Below, piece after piece: positions 16,354 through 16,540 of a DNA stretch of 16,540 nucleotides (within the stretch, counting starts at the first letter, position 1; every line of letters starts with the position of its first letter). Below the pieces are notes generated by a model. The model did no database searches, was not told the origin of the DNA, and saw only the letters and a list, made by a program, of their open reading frames with translations. A program made the translations under genes and the position numbers. The stretch comes from an uncultured bacterium (lineage in GTDB: Bacteria > Verrucomicrobiota > Kiritimatiellia > RFP12 > UBA1067), in contig CACZAK010000091.1 of NCBI GenBank assembly GCA_902779075.1, positions 1 through 16,540 of the forward strand. Direction: 5' to 3'.

Positions 16354-16540
16354 ATACTCAAAGGGCGTCATTTCCGGCGTGCCGTCGAAGGTTGGTACCT
16401 ATACGGTCAAGCTCACGTTCAAGAACGCCCTGGGATGGTCCAAGACGTTCACTATGAAGATGCAGGTCAAGGCCCTGCCCGCGTTTGCGCGTGGCACATT
16501 CAATGGCTGGAGCTATGATGCCGATTACTACTATAAACGT
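16142..16540 (+). CDS. Continuation of the gene 4 protease in the shifted frame (3' part, runs off the window)
   Basis: All 133 codons from 16142 to the last base are open and continue the protein lost at 16141. They begin K-I-V-V-V-N-P-G-F-D and contain a second He_PIG-like unit (G-L-P-P-G-L-K-Y-S...G-V-P-S-K-V-G-T-Y-T-V-K). They end in A-R-G-T-F-N-G-W-S-Y-D, which resembles the start of the C-terminal module of gene 3. There is no independent start signal, so this is part of gene 4 and not a separate gene. The protein end is beyond the window. Confidence 0.85.

Noticed and set aside
16142..16540. A separate gene starting downstream of the gene 4 stop
   Set aside because: The sequence continues the gene 4 protein exactly in the next frame and has no ribosome binding site or signal peptide of its own.

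Overview
The window carries four large genes, all on the + strand. Each encodes an exported multidomain protein. The domain set (InlB-like B-repeats, fibronectin type III, BACON, CARDB, FGE-sulfatase/SUMF1-like modules, and an aspartate-rich D-x-D-G-D-G...E-E-Y-x-x-G-T-D-P motif) together with Shine-Dalgarno sites suggests a Gram-negative bacterium of the PVC group, most likely a Kiritimatiellota/Verrucomicrobiota-type gut or sediment anaerobe. That placement is inferred from protein style; no taxonomic marker gene is present.

Layout. Positions 1-281 hold an upstream region with an extended -10 promoter, a perfect inverted repeat at the predicted transcription start, a small hairpin and a run of 14 C residues. 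Gene 1 (about 282-6092) is a subtilisin-family (S8) serine protease with an array of FN3 domains and two FGE-sulfatase-like domains. Gene 2 (6096-7991) starts 3 bases after gene 1 stops. It is a non-catalytic secreted protein with an Ig-like domain, a BACON domain, an InlB-like repeat and a calcium-binding-like motif. Gene 3 (8038-11940) is a zinc metalloprotease with an HExxHxxGxxD motif and a long tail of adhesion-type domains. A strong hairpin terminator (11965-12000) closes this three-gene set. After a 330-base gap with its own promoter, gene 4 (12301 onward) is a streptopain-family (C10) cysteine protease with CnaB-like, PPC, three CARDB and Ig-like domains. Its frame is broken near 16141 and the sequence continues, in another frame, off the right edge.

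How the genes fit together. Three unrelated catalytic classes of secreted protease (serine, metallo, cysteine) lie side by side with one putative binding protein. They share accessory modules: one beta-rich module of about 110-140 residues occurs once in every one of the four proteins, and genes 3 and 4 share an Ig-like plus GSF/GTF C-terminal arrangement. The simplest reading is an extracellular protein-degradation locus whose products are localised by shared binding or anchoring modules. Substrate and location are inference.

No tRNA, rRNA, CRISPR array, transposase or integrase was seen.
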